NCBI GenBank assembly: GCA_963556495.2
Contig: OY747716.1
Location: 15,589,040 to 15,653,039 of the forward strand
DNA: 64,000 nucleotides
Reading direction: 5' to 3'
DNA from: Valencia hispanica
Taxonomy: Eukaryota > Chordata > Actinopteri > Cyprinodontiformes > Valenciidae
In this document: positions 37,584 through 50,552 of the stretch, piece by piece
How the letters are laid out: each line of letters begins with the position of its first letter
How positions within the stretch are numbered: position 1 is the stretch's first letter
Notes under the pieces: generated by a model
What the model was told of the DNA's origin: nothing
The model's input: the letters and a program-made list of their open reading frames with translations, nothing else
The model's database searches: none
Position numbers and translations under genes: made by a program

Positions 37584-38064
37584 TGCGAGAGAACATCAGT
37601 GGACAAACACAATCTTTGAAACCAATGAGAATACGGAACAACAGCAAACCCACCAAGACATCACCCTCCACCTGAAATGTACCTGTAGTAAATATGGAGG
37701 GGCTGCAGAAATCCACAGCTCAGGTGAGAAAATTTGTCAAAAGGATAACTAACAGTCACTGCACAAATCTAGGTTTCACGGAAGATTGGCAAGCAGAAAG
37801 CCATTGTTGAAAGAATGCCATAAGAGTTGATGGGAAGATGGATGGAGCTAATTACTGGGATATCCTGAAAGAAAACTTGCTAGAGGTTGCAATAAGTTTG
37901 AAACAGTGGTGGAGGTTAACCTTCCAACCACACTTGGAATAATATTGCTTAAAACAATGCGTGTTTATGTGCTGGTCCTAACAAATATCAGACCTCAGCC
38001 CAATTGAAAATCTGTTGGAATGCTAGAAAGTTAAAGGCCACAGTCAGTCTGCATCGAGAGGAAT

Positions 38065-38410
38065 ATGGGCATATGGGCATGACGGTCATAGCAGATGGCC
38101 ACTTGTGCTGAGCCAGGTTCTGGTTCTGCTGGAGGTTTCTTCCTGTTAAAGGGGAGTTTTTCCTCTCCACTGTCGCTACATGCTTGCTAAGTATGAGGGA
38201 TTGCTGAGGGAATGCTGTGGTTGGAGTCTGCATCAACGGGGCGCAACTGCAAGTCAATGACTCCATGCAATCTGCTGGGATTCCTTACAAAGAAAACTAG
38301 CTAAACCTTTAAACTGATTGGAATGTTTGTATTGAAATGACTTTCTTGCAAAGTGCGTTGAGATGACATCTGTTGTGAATCGGCGCTATATAGATAACTG
38401 AATTGAATTG
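38065..38410 (+). mobile_element. Non-LTR 3' end with (TGAAT)n tail
   Basis: 'GGTTTCTTCCTGTTAAAGGG', 'TCCTCTCCACTGTCGCTACA' and 'GGCGCTATATAGATAACTGA' then ATTGAATTGAAT is a very common fish LINE 3' end. It interrupts the Tc1 relic. Confidence 0.68.
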
Positions 38411-39333
38411 AATATAGGGAAAAGGTTCAGTTTCTAGATGCAATAAACTGGGGACATTCATTTGCATTTAATTTCCAAAAGATTTTTATATATTCCTACT
38501 TTACAATTATTCCCTACTTTGTAGGAATAATTTTATGTGATTTGGTCACATAAAATCCCAACAGAATGCATTGTGGACATTGTAATGTAATGTATGGTTT
38601 TGCAAGGCTCTGTTTCAGAAAGACAATCTAGGCACATTATTTTGGAAAAGGTAGCAAATGTAAAACTTGAACGTAAAAATCTAAAAAACAACAAGCAACC
38701 CATTTTTGAAACATTTCGCATCCTTTTAGAAACTACCAGAAGGATAAACTTTGCAAAAGCAACTCAAATATGTTCCCTTTGATTTGTGTCTATTAGGTGT
38801 TGATTGGTTTAAATCCCACTGATGGACAGCTGGTGTCAGTCCAGACAGTGGGGCAGCTCATGATAATGGCCTCCGGTTCCTCATCAAGGCTGCCGAAAAA
38901 CACAGTAGAGAGCCACTCAAGCAGATCAAAATGTGGGTGGGTGAGGGAGTGTGTGTATATGTTGAGCGGGAAGGCCCATTAACATTCATCAGTGGGATAA
39001 TAGACCAGCATTAACGTCAGCTGTTTATATGAAAAATAACCCATAAGGCCTTGGTGTATATGGGCTGATAAAACATGCTCTGATCCACGCCACATTTGGC
39101 AGGATGTGTGTGCGCTTGTGTCCGTGTGTGTGCACTAGGGTGAAGGGGAACTTAGGAGGTGGAGTTTATGAAATCTCCAAAGGCACCATCTGACACTGAA
39201 ATTAATTTATTGATTGGCTAGCTAAACATAAAGACAATTGCCAGATTTAACCACAGGCTGGATGTCCTTGTGTTCGATGTGTGTACCAAAGCTTCTACAA
39301 AAGAAAGGGTAAAAAATCTGAAGGAAAAAAATT

Positions 39334-39463
<130 letters not shown>

Positions 39464-39519
39464 CATAATCTGGGATTTAAAGTAAAACCTTAAAAGAACC
39501 AGCAGATCATATTTTATTT

Positions 39520-39900
39520 TTGTTATTTTTTAAATATTTCTTTAACCAGGAGTTTCATTAGTATTAATATTTGTTTTTCAGAGATCTGGCAGAAAGAAAG
39601 AAAACCTTAACAAGTTACAAGCTAGAAATTTGACATTAATAGCAAAATACATATAACTAGACCGAGTCAATATGATACAGGTTCATGGTACAGCTTATGA
39701 GTATCAGTGTTTTTATTCATTAAAACAAGTCTTTAAAAGTGTGTTAAGCTCTCCCAGAAAGACAAAAGGATTAAGCCTGAAGATGATGTAGCCTAAAGTT
39801 CATTCCACGAAAAAAGTGCAAAATGAGAGAATACAGTTCTACCGGATTCAGAAAAAAGTTTGGGTACTTAGCAGAGATGTATTCTGAAGGATTGCAAATC
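39520..39900. repeat. Degraded interspersed repeat
   Basis: 'TTTCTTTAACCAGGAGTTTC' and 'AGCTCTCCCAGAAAGACAAA' resemble a common fish repeat containing an ACCAGG...CCTGGC stretch. Divergence is high and class is unknown. Confidence 0.33.
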
Positions 39901-39992
39901 ATAGCAAATAAGTAGTTTTAGTGTATCCTTTAGGCCACAAATGCCTCGTTTCCACTGAGCAGCATGGCTTGGTGCGGTTCAGTATGCTTTTT

Positions 39993-40606
39993 CAGTGTTT
40001 TCCATCCCTGCTCCTCAAGGCACACCGGTCTGCATGTTTTAGATGTGTCCCTGCTTCAGCGCACCTGATTTCAGTTGATGGATAATTAACAGGATTGTTT
40101 TTTTTCTTGTGTTGTTTTTGTTCCCCTTCCTCTCTTGTATCGTCAACTCACACTCCTACCTCTCCTGCCTCTCTTCTTCATCTTCTTTCTTTCTTCTCTC
40201 TTGTTTTTTTTTTCGAGGAATAACCTCTCTCTTTTTAATTTAATCATGTTCATATCACTAAATCCTTTCCTTCTCTATTATGTCTGTTTTATTCTGTGTT
40301 GTTTATGTTATTTGTTCTACATGTAGCATATTTTAGGTTAACCCCCCCCCTATATTCTGTACTTATGTTTATGTATATAAATTTGAAAACTATTACAAAT
40401 ATTAACAAAAATAAAGTTGTCCTCTTTAGAGGGGGGGGGGTTGGTGGCGAGCCCCCCCCAAAAAATTATAATAATAATTAACAGGCTTTTGCTAAATTTT
40501 CTTCGTATGCTTTTGCATTCATCTGAATTAGGCGTTTTAGAGCAGGGAAACATCTAAAACATGCAGAGCAGTGTGCTTCAAGAACCAGGGTTGATTGGGA
40601 AAAACT
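39993..40606. mobile_element. Palindromic hAT-type MITE (middle layer)
   Basis: It runs from CAGTGTTTTCCATCCCTGCT to AGGGTTGATTGGGAAAAACTG with matching internal arms (CATGTTTTAGATGTGTCCCT against AGGGAAACATCTAAAACATG). It is related to 37403-37583. It is interrupted by a retrotransposed fragment. Confidence 0.68.
40094..40473 (+). mobile_element. 5'-truncated LINE insertion with 12-bp target duplication (inner layer)
   Basis: It is flanked by exact ATAATTAACAGG at 40082-40093 and 40474-40485. It contains the 'TTGTTCCCCTTCCTCTCTTG' module shared with 32400-32420, an AATAAA signal near 40409, G/C homopolymers and an AATAATA tail. Duplication and tail are the marks of target-primed reverse transcription. 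Confidence 0.8.
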
Positions 40607-41044
40607 GAACTATTCTTTGTTCCTGTGTATTCAGGAGAGCGTTTCCAGTCCAGTCCAGTCGGACCGTCACTGGGCAGGTGGGGTAAAACCCAAACACATT
40701 ACGTGGCATCATACTAATGTGATGACAAACGTAACGCACCAGTATGTCTCATGCTTGTTGCAAGCAGTGATGTTTTTCTGCTCCACCCTAACCGTACCAT
40801 GCCATTGTCATGTGGACCTACAATTGAAGGGGGCCCAGGAATGGTGCGGTACTGGTTGATTTGTTTGGGCCGCTTTTACAATGGAAACAAACAAAATAGC
40901 GTACCGAACCGTACTGAGTCGTGCCATACCGCTCAGTGGATAAAGGCAAAAGTGCCAAGGGCCTTATGAAAAAAATTATGTGCAGAATCCTTACTAAAAT
41001 CATACTTAAGCTCAGCGAAAAAAATTTACGAACGCAAAGAAACG

Positions 41045-41152
41045 TTCCGATCTATAAAACCTTGAGTACGAACAGCTGAGGGCGATTTCTGCTTTATTAA
41101 GCACACTCTTCCTAAAAATCTCATGTGATTTGGGATGATATCCCGTCTTTCC

Positions 41153-41195
<43 letters not shown>

Positions 41196-42145
41196 CATGT
41201 TTATCTATTTAGCGCTTTGCACAGCCAAAAGTCAATCCAAGTGCTTAACAGTAAAAAACTAAAATATAGTTAGCAATAAGAAAATGTGTAACAAGACAGA
41301 GTTTTAATTTTACTTTTAAAAAGTATTATCTCCGCAAAGTATTATTTGTGAGGTCACAAAGAAATGGAAGAGCTGCGAGTGGCTCAGCGTTGTTGCAGCG
41401 GCGTAGCAGAAATAGAAAGGAAGGTGGAGGAAAAGATGAAGATGACATGCCACTGCCAGAGTGTGTCTGCCACAGGCAGAGAAACCCAAGAGTTGTCCAC
41501 AGCTGTGGGGGGAACCGGGGTGCACGGTTCCAGCGGGTCGATCAATCTAACACCGGGCCCAGTTCAGCGCATAGATCTAATAGGACTGCTCTAGGGAATC
41601 TAAATCATAATCATGTGCCAGTAAAGCCTTTGTGGTCTATAAAAACCCCACCTATCCAGATGCTGCCAGTGGCGTGATCTTCATGGGGTGCATCCATTGT
41701 GCAACATAATGCACCAGTGTCACTGCAGTATTTATATTTCTACTCAGTAATCACCCCTTTTGCTACACATCTTATCACAATTAACGCACCAGTAAGTGCA
41801 ATTGATATGAAATCTGAAGACATACATTTGAACATAATATGATATAATATTTCAATGCAACATATTTTCATTCAGATTCTTATTTTTATTCTCAGTTCAG
41901 AGACGGGGGTGTGGGCTAACTGTTGGTTGTGTGTGTGCGAGTCTGAACAAGTCTGAAAATATGGCTTAAATTCAAAAAATGTTCATCTCACCAGCTCCGC
42001 TGCCAGTTTCCCCAGTGGGCTTAAAGTTGCGCACATTTTTTCATGATGCTTTTTCCAATAGATCACAAAGTTTGCCTTGGCAGTGACTTACGCAATGTTT
42101 AGACTCTGTTTTGTGCGTAAGCAAGCTTTATAAATGAGACGCCAA
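41045..42145. mobile_element. Possible Harbinger-like element remnant
   Basis: 'ATCTATAAAACCTTGAGTAC' at the left and the complement of the right end 'ATTTATAAAGCTTGCTTACG' form an imperfect inverted pair with a similar CG-containing continuation. A LINE tail interrupts it. No transposase was recognised. Confidence 0.3.
41152..41270 (-). mobile_element. (ATCA)n microsatellite and LINE tail, antisense
   Basis: About ten ATCA units (41153-41195), then 'TTTATCTATTTAGCGCTTTG', the reverse complement of an 'AAAGCGCTnnATAnATAAA' LINE end. Confidence 0.65.
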
Positions 42146-43604
42146 GTTACTAGTATCATAAGTCCAACTTTCTCTGCAACTAAACCCGCTTTCTGCATGG
42201 AAGCCTTTAAGGAGCCTACATAAAAGCACGAGAGGAAACTCATGCTAAGAGTGATCAAATGCTACAAAAGAGATGTTTTAGGCAAGACCTATGAAACTAT
42301 AAAATTTGATTATAAAGAGTAGCTAAAAGTTATAGAACAACTCAGTGAAAAGAGAAAACAAAGAAGAGAGATGGAGAGGAGCTGCTGAAACATGATGCAA
42401 AAGCCTACCTGTATATAAAAAAGCAAAAAAATAAAAGCAAAGAAATTGTTTAACACCGTCTCTTTGTTTTCTGTTTTTTTGTGTCTGCTATTTTTACTTG
42501 TGTAGCGTAATAAAAAAAACCAGTGGAAACACATAATCCACCACAAACAAAGAACTGCTAATTGGGTTGTTTTCTCCCCCCTAAAACCTTGATATACAGT
42601 ATACGTGCGCGTATCAATGTTTGTGCGTGCGTAGACTCATTATCTTTGCCAGCTCTGTAGCACAGATCACAGTTCTTTTTAATTAACCCGTGGAGTGTAT
42701 ATTTATCTCACAATCTTACGCCGCTGTGCCGTGTGCCCGTCAAACAGACAAAGAAGACAAAATATCAAGCTGTCATGTGCGGCGACATAGAAGGCAACTA
42801 TCAGGACTTAGCTACAGCGAGTCAGAATAGCTGCCGCTTACAAATATCCACTTTCACCTCTAATGAGCAGATTTGTGTTTAGTGACTCATCTTAGTCATG
42901 CAGCTGTCGGATTACAAACAGCCAGCAAAAAGAATTAGCCACCGTGTGGAAAGCCTGCACTCAAGCTGTGGTATTCCTGCTGTTATTCATTAAATATTTA
43001 CATAACTCAGCTGGTATAACCTTTACTCCGAAATAATAATCTTTCATATTTATAAGTACATATTTGTTTAGGTGTTTTAAGCCAAAACCTTAATCTTGGA
43101 TTAGGTGGGCTTTAAACTTCTGGGGGGGGGGGGGATGCTTTTAAAGTTTGTACGAAATTGATTCCATTGCAGCTGGTGTTGAAGTCCAAGCAATCAGTTT
43201 TTTTTATTAAACTGATCTCAGAATCCATTATTTCATTCAAGACCTTTGTTTAAGAACTACTTGTCAACAATAGTGTAGTATGTCTGTCTTCTAAATATGA
43301 CGCCACAGAGAAGATCCGAAATATTCATACTGTAAGGCTGACAACTATTTTAAGATTTCCTGAATGACGACTGTAGTTGTTTCTTACTCCCTTAGGTCCT
43401 TACATCAGTTTGAATTGCTAGTTTTCTTTGTTAGAAAGCGTTGCTCAGTTTAGCATTTTAATATTTCTGAATGACACTCTTTGTGGACTAAACTTTGTCA
43501 CTTTTTTCTGCATACTATAAGAGACATTTTGCAGGAAAATAAGGCTTTAAAAGGAAATTAGGTTAAAATCAAGTGTGTAGCTTATAGCTAAAATATGAAA
43601 AAGC

Positions 43605-44060
43605 TAATGTGTGGAGATGCACCAGTCAGTTTTGTGGACATTTTCCGATCTTGGTAAAGCTTTGACCTGCTGATGAATATTTTGTTTTTGTAAGAATTTT
43701 TACTAACAGCAATCATCTTTATTTCTCCAGCCTTACTGTTTTCAGACCATGTGTAAGAGAGAGTAGTCTCTTAAAACAAAGACAAAATAAGTTCTGAGGA
43801 CATTTTAAACCGTCTTTATTGTCTGATGTTAGCGATTATTACAAATCAGCACGGCTAACAATAATAGCTGTAAAAAGGGGTCTCTCGGTGTGCTTACTAA
43901 AGAAAGTACACGCTTACTGTAATTGTGATATGTCTAAAAAAACTGCAGACTTTTTCAAATCCAGCATGTTCCTCATCAGACAGAAACTGAAACCCAGACA
44001 GAATAAAATAGAGCAAATTTTACGTAATATGTTCGCTCCCTGTTCAAAGTAGTAACCTGA
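43605..44060. repeat. Dispersed repeat 'X', copy 2
   Basis: 'GGAGATGCACCAGTCAGTTT', 'GGTAAAGCTTTGACCTGCTG' and 'AATCAGCACGGCTAACAATA' correspond in order to copy 1 at 30165-30500. A 77-codon open frame inside (43819-44052) has no recognised motif. Confidence 0.4.
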
Positions 44061-46448
44061 ATAAAGAGACTACATGTCTCTGTAGAAGATATAGTGTGCT
44101 ATTAAAACAGATTTGTACACCTTTTGTGCTTCATCTGACACCTCATTAGTACTAAAAACTACTCATTTTGAGTCATTTGACACAGACTGTTGCATGTAGT
44201 GCGTTTATGGACTACAAAAAAGCATAAATTCTGAATTTCTAACCAGATGGTCACTGGTACGGTACATACGATTCTATTACCCACCCCTTTGCCTCAGAGA
44301 AGTCAACACTAAAACATACGCTGTGAATTAGTTTTGGGGTTTCTTTGCCTTCAATCAGCACATCCAATCAATGGTATGAACTAATTTTATGAAAAGAAAT
44401 CCAAAAGTCTGTGTCACAGTAGCTCAGCCTCTTAAACAAAGGTGAATATCCTGAAATGCTAAAGGAAAAACCTCTATTCTGTTTTGTGTTTCAAATATCA
44501 ATCAAACATTTTTCACTTTGACCGTCTTTAATTCTTCAACTGATTCTACAATCACTCATCTTCTCACATCCTTTCCTTGACTTTTCTTAAGCTTTCTATA
44601 CAAGTCAGAGGAGGTAGCCAGTAATGAAGAGTAACAGCCTGACACGCGAACTGGGGGAAATCTTCTTCTCATCAAGCTCAGCACTTTAACACTTCCCAAG
44701 GTCATTCCTGCTCTCCCTGCTGAGAACCTCTGTCACTTTTAATAACTTTTAAAGGAAGCATATTTTCTCCCCTTTGACAGATTGAGGAGCAGAGGGACCA
44801 GTCATAGGCTGACTCAATCATAAACTACCAATCGAGCGCGCAGGTACGAAGTGAGGAGACAAGCCTTGCAATCACTAACACTTTACACTGTTACACCATG
44901 AAATGGATCGCCATATAGAACAGAGGTAGGAAGTCTGTCAGTCACCGACTGTTTCAAGTTGATAAGTGAGCTGACATGGCAACTACGGTAGATTTCACTG
45001 CAACGGCCACTCACTGTCAAACTCTGAATTTTGCTCCTTATTTAATGTGTCCATTGAAATGTAGACAGACATGATGCATGAAATATTTTAAAAAAACAGT
45101 TGAATGCAGTTTTAATTATTTATCTATCATTTTTCCTTTTTTGCCAGATTATACTTAAAATATAAAATAAAACAGCTCTCAAAGTTAATAACAAAAAAAC
45201 AAGTGGAATTGTAAATTTATAGGTACAAATATGATACCACAGGCAAGATTTTGTAGACTCATTCAAACCAGTTCTAAAAACGTCACTTATAGAAACCATA
45301 TTTGGGAGAAACTCCTGTATCTTCCTTTTGTTCCCAGTTCTGGCAGCTTAATGTAAATGGGATAGTGGGTCTGGTTGTTGAGAATCTGTGGTGTATTTGT
45401 CCACAAAAAGGGGAAGATGCAATACCCCTTCTATTGCATAGTTAATGGCAGCCATATCTAGTTCAGCCAGCAAATTGGACGGAAGACCCCAATTATAAAA
45501 AGACACGAGGACAAAGGTCAGAGAACTGTTTTCCTGTTTACAATTCTATAGGCAATCTTCGGATATGAAGCAGGGCAGTAATTTAGTCCCAATCACGGAT
45601 TAAGTGGGCTTTCCTTTACCTGCTAAAACGTCTTGTATATTACAGAATTGATGATCAGACAAGAAAATCATCATCAAGTAAGGCAACGTTGTTTATTTTA
45701 TTTACCAAAACAGCTACATGATGCAACATGCCATATAGTTTAACACTTCAAACTAATTAATACTTCCATGATGAAAAGGTGACAACATTAGATTTGGTGA
45801 ATTTCCACTGTATGACCGTAGTGATCAATAGTCCGAGTAACTTAACAGACAAGAGTGAAGATTTTTCTTTGTCGTTGGTCTGTAGTGGATCAGATGTTAA
45901 AATGAGGCAGCCATGCATTTGCCAACGGTTAGGCTTACTGTTCTTCTGAAAACACATAAAATGAGATTCAAAATATAAAAGTTCCAAGTTCTTTGCAGGA
46001 CTGCAGAGGTCAAAATGGTGCATGACTGAGTTTAATTAGCTGATTGCAGACCCAAAAGTCACTCCATAGCCAAGGATTAGTGACTTGAATTTAAAATTTG
46101 ATTTTGGCAGCAATTGGTATCCCCTTGAAGGTCATTCAGCTGTTTCAGTGTTAATTATCAAGTAATGCCTCATACCTTACCCACCAAACACTCTGGTTCA
46201 GATCTATGCTTTGTACTTCTTTTTTTTTCTTTTAAAGTTTAATCAACCTCAATATCAGATGGTATTTGCTGCAAGTCTTTCTAGTGTACCTCTTAGCCTT
46301 GAAATATCAGTATGCTAATAAAAACATTGAGGAAAAAGCTAACATTTAATCTAGATTTAAATTTAAGATATTACCTTGACTTATTTGCGAGTATATATCT
46401 TTGACTAATGGAATGTAAGCTTTGCTACTGGTATTAGCTCTACCATCA

Positions 46449-46655
<207 letters not shown>

Positions 46656-46794
46656 TCAACAGAAAGAGATTCCCTACACTGAGTTTGTTCACAATCGGCC
46701 CAAACTGTCTAATAATGGGATTGATATAAATGGCTTGATCTAACTTTCTGTACCCTAAGAAATAAGAGATGCACTGAAAATGTGGCTTTCAAAA

Positions 46795-48057
46795 TAAAGT
46801 GAGAGGGGGAACTGCTACAGCAAAGAGCTCACGCCTGTAATTTTTATCATAGGCACAGTTAAACTGTGAGAGACAGAATGTAAAAAAAATTAATCCAGGA
46901 AATCACATTGTATGGTTTTTAAATAATTTATTTGTATAATGGTTCAGAAAATAAGTATTTAGCACCTACAAACAAGCAAGAATTCTGGCCAATACCAAAG
47001 AGCTGTCCAAGGACATCAGGGACAAGATTGTACACCTGTATAAGGCTGAGATGAAACAATCCACAAAAGGGAAGCAGCTTGGTGAGAAAAGATCAACTGT
47101 TGGAGCATTTATTAGAAAATGGAATAAATACAAGAACATTGACAATCTCTCTTGACCTGGAGCTCCATGCAAGAGCTCACCTTGTGGGCTACACGTTTTT
47201 GAGAATGGTGAGGAAATCGCCCAGAACTACACGGGGGAACTGGTCAATGACCTGAAGAGAGCTGGGAGAACAGTAACAACGATTACGATTAGTAACGCAC
47301 TACGTTGTCATGGATTTCAAATCCAGCAGCGCTCGAAAGGTCCCCCTGCATAAGTCAGCACATGTCCAGGTCCTTATAAAGTTTGCCAGAGACTATCTGG
47401 ATGATTGGGAGAATGCCATGTGGTCAGATGAGACCAAAATAGAGCTCTTTGGTATAAACCCCACTCGCCGTGTTTGGAGGGGGAAGAACGCTGAGTTGAA
47501 TTCCAAGAACACCATACCCCCTGTGAAGCATAGGGGTGGAAACATTATGCTTTGGGGATGCTTTTCTGCAAAGGGGAGTGGACGACTGATCCATATTGAG
47601 TAAAAGATGAATGGGGCCATTTATCGTGAGATTTTAGGCAAAAACCTTCTTCCATCATTGAGAGCATTGAAGATGAAAGGTGGCTGGATCTTCCAGCATG
47701 ACAATGATTCAAATGATCCCAAACACACCACCCGGGCAACGAAGGAGTGGCTACGTAAAAAGCATTTCAAGGTTCTGGAGTGGCCTAGCCAGTCTCAGAC
47801 TTCGATCCAATAGAAGATCTGACTGGAAGAATAAGCCAAAATACCAGCTATAGTTTGTGCAAACCTGACCTCTGTCATTGCCAACCAAGATTATATTACA
47901 AAGTATTGAGGTGAACTTTTGTTATTCCCTGGTTGTTGTTTTTTACATTCTGTCTCTCACAGTTAAAGTTTAAATATGATGAAAATTACCTCTCTTGTCT
48001 TTTTATTTGGGAAAATTTGCACAATTGGTGGCTGCCAAATACATTTTTGCCACACTG
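46795..48057 (+). mobile_element. Tc1 family C relic, plus orientation
   Basis: It has the same family as 17985-19599. The right end reads 'GCACAATTGGTGGCTGCCAA' to CACTG followed by TA. The transposase remnant runs from about 46980: [20 protein letters not shown], then [20 protein letters not shown] (first D), [20 protein letters not shown], an in-frame stop at about 47601, and [15 protein letters not shown] (second D). The region of the catalytic E is lost to a frameshift and stop after SQTSIQ. Confidence 0.82.
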
Positions 48058-48063
48058 TATATG

Positions 48064-48533
48064 CAGTGGATCCCTGGTATTTACAGGGGTTAGGCTCACA
48101 GCCACTAGTAAATAGCTAAGATCTGCGATGACTTGACCACCCCCTCTAAGAATTCTTATAGCTGCCCATTTTAATAGTTCAAACACCAAATATACCTTAA
48201 TATGAAATAATACACACAGCGATAACCATCTTAGTACTACCACAGAAGCTAATATCTACAGTCTTCTTAGTTCCGCTCTTGGGGGTACAGTCAATCAGCA
48301 CCAAGAAAAATAAATGGTGCTCCTGCATTGGCTGGTTTGTAAATGCCAGCCAATAGCGTGTCAAGTAGCATTATGCCTTGGATTGTCAGCTTCCAAGCTG
48401 CATTTTCTTTCAAATATTTTAGATCTCTTTCTACCGAAAAATACGCAAATATGTGGATTTTCAGCAAATAATTTTCCAAAGGAAAATAAGTTAATCCGCA
48501 AATACGGAACTAAGAATAGCTGGGGGTCCACTG
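48064..48533. mobile_element. pogo/Tigger-like MITE, fullest copy
   Basis: The 470-bp element has a left end CAGTGGATCCCTGGTATTTA and a right-end complement CAGTGGACCCCCAGCTATTC. TA follows the right end. It begins 7 bp after the end of the Tc1 family C relic. No coding sequence is present. Classification by the CAGT..CCC end is inferred. Confidence 0.66.
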
Positions 48534-48559
48534 TATATATCATGCTAGTTTTGCCAGTA

Positions 48560-49200
48560 TTAATATTGTATACGCAGTTTAGTGTTGTTTACAATTAGCC
48601 ATGCTAACCATACAAATCATGCTAAATGCTACTATACAATGCCAGAGACATCTTAAACTGTCATCTTCAAAACCCTTTTGCCTTGGTTTTAAAACAGTAA
48701 AGTACTAAGGTTTGCAATGAAAATTTTTATTATTATGTGACGTTGCCATCAGTAAAAATAGGGAATACTGATCAACTTCTTACTGTAGAACGTTTTAAAT
48801 GCTGTTGATTGTATTGTCCTTTCCAATATCACTGAAACATTTATTTATTTCAGGAAATATTATACAGATTAATTACACACAGACTGATGTTTTCAAGCCT
48901 TTATGTCTGTTAATTATGATTATTTTTCTGCTTACAGCTAGTGAAAACTGGAGATTTAAGATTAGATAACATCAGACCAATTAAAAAACACCTTATACAG
49001 AAATGTAATGCAAAGAATGTTTAATATCTGCTTAAAGGTTATTACTTTCTAAAGATACTTTTAAACTGACAATCGGGACTTTTTAGAACGCAAATTCTAA
49101 TTTACTGAACATAACTGTAGTTCTTAAAAAAACGATGAATGCCATGCTAGGTCAAAGCTTTACAAAAACCATGTCAGAAATCAGCCACAAATCAAATAGT
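48560..49200. repeat. Dispersed repeat 'X', copy 3 (reverse orientation)
   Basis: 'AATTAGCCATGCTAACCATA' near the left and 'GTCAAAGCTTTACAAAAACC' near the right are the reverse of the motifs in copies 1 and 2. Boundaries are uncertain. Confidence 0.35.
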
Positions 49201-50552
49201 TGGAAAAAGGACAACTGGTGGCGTTTGATGTTTAGTGTTTATTGCATCAAATAGTCCAGCTTGTTCATTCAAGTACCATTCAGATCTGTCCTCTGTTCCT
49301 TTGACCTTTCCTCGCAGCTTTAAATACTTTTTTAATAGGACTGCCAAACCTAAGGTCCTCCATTACACAAAAAAAGAACCTTTCAAATGGGTCCTGCCCA
49401 GGTAACATCAAACGCCACCAGACTTGAGAAAAATTATGTCCCAAGAACGCATTAACATTCTGGCCTTGCAAGCTTTGAAACTGAAATCTCCACGACTGAA
49501 GGTTTGTAGGTAAAACTATCATTGGGCAGAAAAAAGAAATTAAAAATAAAACCTAATGTGGAGTAATTTAACATAAAATACTTACATGATATAAGATTTA
49601 ATGAAAAAAAATAATTGTACCATGAAAGTAAAGTTTATATATGTGTACCAAGTAATGAACATACAGTAAATACAAAGAACTGAACAAACTATGCGGGTCC
49701 TTCATTGTAAAACATGAGAAGGGAGGCAACAAGAAAGACGAGAAGGCAAAGCAAAGCAAAGCAAAGAGGGCGAGTTACGGTTAGCAAGCCATTAAATGAC
49801 AGCTAACAATTGTAAATAAAGAAATCAGACTCCTGACCCTTGCATGCTTTGATAAAACACATGTTTTCAGCACAGCTCAATGTGCCGTGAAGGAGTCCGA
49901 GGAAGCAATGCAGACAGGACCATAAAACTCAACTGAAAATGTGGAGCCTGATAGGGAGACAGCCTTAATAACCATCACGGTCTTAGTCGCAGAGGAACAA
50001 CTGACTGCTGACCACAAACGCTTACAACATATATTGTCATATGATGCAGGGAAAGCCAGATACTAAAGCCTGGGAGTAAACCAACAGACACACACAATAC
50101 AGACTGCTTATTCTCATTCCGCGACTGGGCAGAAGCGTTGTAAACCATTGTGATGTCACTTTTTACGCTTTCAGCTGTTGACTGAGAACATCCGCTGGGC
50201 TCATAAAACCTAACTCAGCTGGATGTGGACATTTGACATTTTGTGAAAAAGAAAATATTCCAAACAGTTCAAAAGCTTCGATTATTTGTTCTTTTCTTTT
50301 TCTCTTTACAGTAAGGCATGCCTCCAAATGTGTTTTGGCATTGGTGATCACTAATGGATGCTATTTTTAAAAGCTTTAGACTAAAAACTACTTAGCATAT
50401 GTTGCTGACTGGCTAAAAATAATCCTTTTGGAACAGAAATGACACTGTAGGCTAGATACATTACATTGGATGTATGGCAAAAATATGATGACATTTAAAT
50501 CTATATTTATAGTAAAGGGAAGTTAGTATTAGTCAAACAAAAAATGACAGTA

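Larger units (their letters stand above)
37068..38600 (+). mobile_element. Tc1 family A relic in plus orientation, twice interrupted
   Basis: The 5' end reads 'AAAAAGTATTTATACCCCAA'. Transposase relics follow: 'GAGGGGCTGCAGAAATCCAC', 'GGCAAGCAGAAAGCCATTGT' and 'CAGCCCAATTGAAAATCTGT' (the NPIEN motif region). The 3' end is near 'CACATAAAATCCCAACAGAA'. It is interrupted by a 181-bp MITE (37403-37583) and a LINE tail (38065-38410), and has no usable frame. Confidence 0.7.
39949..40943. mobile_element. Inverted-repeat DNA element (outer layer of a three-layer nest)
   Basis: The left end TTTCCACTGAGCAGCATGGC and the complement of the right end TTTATCCACTGAGCGGTATG align for about 40 bp with changes, both continuing into a GGTTC(A/G)GTA motif. 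A MITE sits close inside the left end. No transposase is seen and no target duplication could be defined. Confidence 0.6.

Noticed and set aside
41153..41195. Regularly spaced short repeats, considered as a CRISPR-like array
   Set aside because: It is a plain ATCA microsatellite at a LINE tail, with no spacers; the genome is eukaryotic.
41348..41677. 109-codon plus-strand frame with basic N-terminus
   Set aside because: Lies in a possible Harbinger-like remnant, has no transposase or Myb-type signature that I can see, and a second frame overlaps it equally.
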